Origin: Desulfobulbaceae bacterium
Lineage (GTDB): Bacteria; Desulfobacterota; Desulfobulbia; Desulfobulbales; Desulfobulbaceae
Assembly (NCBI GenBank): GCA_027011235.1
Contig: JALVAI010000348.1
Coordinates: 1 to 6,873 of the forward strand
DNA: 6,873 bases
Direction: 5' to 3'
Below the pieces are notes generated by a model. It was not told the origin of the DNA and searched no databases. It saw nothing but the letters and a program-made list of their open reading frames with translations. The stretch's first letter is position 1. Each line of letters opens with the position of its first letter. A program made the position numbers and the translations under genes. Positions 6,476-6,873 of this stretch are shown in pieces.

Positions 6476-6611
6476 TGACCATGCCCTGCGCCGGGAGGAA
6501 GACATCAAACAGGTTGCCCGGTATCTTGTTGCCAATCCCCTGCGGGCAAATCTGGTACAGCATATTGAGGAGTACCCCCACTGGGATGCTATCTGGTTGC
6601 AGGACAGCTGA
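6471..6611 (+). pseudogene. REP-associated tyrosine transposase (RAYT), 3' fragment
   Basis: This is the remainder of the gene whose 5' part ends at 1204. Reading from 6471 gives YYDHALRREEDIKQ, then ARYLVANPLRANL, to TGA at 6609-6611. In RAYT/Y1 transposases the nucleophilic tyrosine sits in a YxxxNPxRA helix, here Y124 of the rejoined 152-residue protein (codon 6522-6524). Joining ...WQRGY (ending at codon 1200-1202) to YDHALRR gives a continuous motif with no lost or gained base once one TATTA copy is removed. The fragment has no start of its own in a sensible position and is presumably not translated. Confidence 0.88.
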
Positions 6612-6628
6612 TTGTCGGGCATCTCTAT

Positions 6629-6644
6629 GGCGGTAGCAACCGCC
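6629..6644. repeat. REP-like GC-rich hairpin just after the RAYT stop
   Basis: GGCGGT-AGCA-ACCGCC forms a 6-bp GC-rich stem 17 bases after the RAYT stop. An outer pair, ATTGTC (6611-6616) and GACAAT (6648-6653), encloses it. It has no T-tract, so it is more likely a REP-like or stabilising hairpin than an intrinsic terminator. Confidence 0.5.
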
Positions 6645-6660
6645 TCTGACAATATTCTCT

Positions 6661-6694
6661 GCACCAATTCTCCGTAGGGGCGAATTTATTCGCC
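6661..6694 (+). repeat. REP-like repeat, right copy
   Basis: Same strand and 32 of 34 bases identical to 760-793. The hairpin GGCGAAT-TT-ATTCGCC (6679-6694) is perfect here, whereas the left copy has one mismatch. The head is GTAGGG. Together with the left copy it brackets the RAYT gene. Confidence 0.75.
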
Positions 6695-6734
6695 TATTAC
6701 GATGGTGTATTCTTGTGATGACCGTGGAAAATAT

Positions 6735-6756
6735 GGCGGCTGAAGCCGCCCCTACA
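6735..6756 (-). repeat. REP-like repeat in inverted orientation
   Basis: On the minus strand this reads TGTAGGGGCGGC, then TTCA, then GCCGCC: the same GTAGGGGCG head as the copy at 6661-6694 but facing it. Two REPs head to head about 40 bp apart form a BIME-like unit. The stem is GGCGGC/GCCGCC with a 4-base loop. Confidence 0.65.
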
Positions 6757-6795
6757 GGTTTGGTTTAGGGGTAACGTCCGCCTGAGGGTTCAAAT

Positions 6796-6873
6796 TCAGG
6801 TCTTGGGCAGGTGATCTTTGACTATCTCAAAAATGGCGGGACGTTTTTCCCTGATTTCATCAACTGTTAACCC
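6796..6873 (-). CDS. C-terminal end of an unidentified gene (partial)
   Basis: The minus strand is open from the window edge for 25 codons to a TGA at 6796-6798, reading LTVDEIREKRPAIFEIVKD then HLPKT. The composition is that of a normal soluble protein tail, and the frame ends just before the REP-rich spacer, where a gene end is expected. It would converge on yqeC and the RAYT gene. No family can be assigned from this length. Confidence 0.45.
   Translation of the reverse strand, partial: GLTVDEIREKRPAIFEIVKDHLPKT

Noticed and set aside
6436..6636. A 66-codon plus-strand frame across the right transposon end
   Set aside because: It starts inside the terminal repeat and reads the RAYT 3' fragment in the wrong frame; the RAYT frame there gives the conserved YxxxNPxRA motif.

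Overview
The window is host chromosome of fairly high GC, probably a Gram-negative proteobacterium or Desulfobacterota-type anaerobe, carrying a complete and visibly more AT-rich Tn3-family transposon. The host guess rests on a YqeC-type selenium/molybdenum-hydroxylase accessory gene and a REP/RAYT locus; it is an inference, and the species cannot be named from sequence alone.

Left host flank (1-1204): the 3' part of a yqeC-like gene (to 719), then an intergenic stretch with two REP-like hairpins (about 727-793), then the first 107 codons of a REP-associated tyrosine transposase (RAYT, HUH/Y1 family).

Transposon (1205-6470, 5266 bp): it has 62-bp terminal inverted repeats differing at 4 positions, both starting GGGG, and is flanked by a perfect 5-bp target duplication, TATTA (1200-1204 and 6471-6475). 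It encodes, left to right: a compact 196-aa tyrosine recombinase (minus strand); a 283-bp gene-free region with two inverted-repeat sites built on CTTGTCAT/ATGACAAG, the likely cointegrate resolution site; a divergently read 130-aa protein of unknown family (plus strand); a frameshifted gene for a secreted Cys-containing, Ig/PKD-like protein (minus strand); and a full-length 985-aa Tn3-type DDE transposase (minus strand). There is no serine resolvase and no recognisable resistance gene.

Right host flank (6471-6873): the remainder of the RAYT gene in register, three REP-like hairpins (one in opposite orientation, BIME-like), and the last 25 codons of an unidentified minus-strand gene.

How it fits together: TnpA would pair with the terminal repeats for replicative transposition, and the tyrosine recombinase with the CTTGTCAT sites would resolve cointegrates. 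The two other genes are passengers, or in the case of the 130-aa protein possibly a resolution helper. Removing the element plus one TATTA copy restores a 152-codon RAYT reading frame exactly. The insertion therefore separated the HUH motif from the catalytic tyrosine and inactivated the gene beside its own REP repeats.
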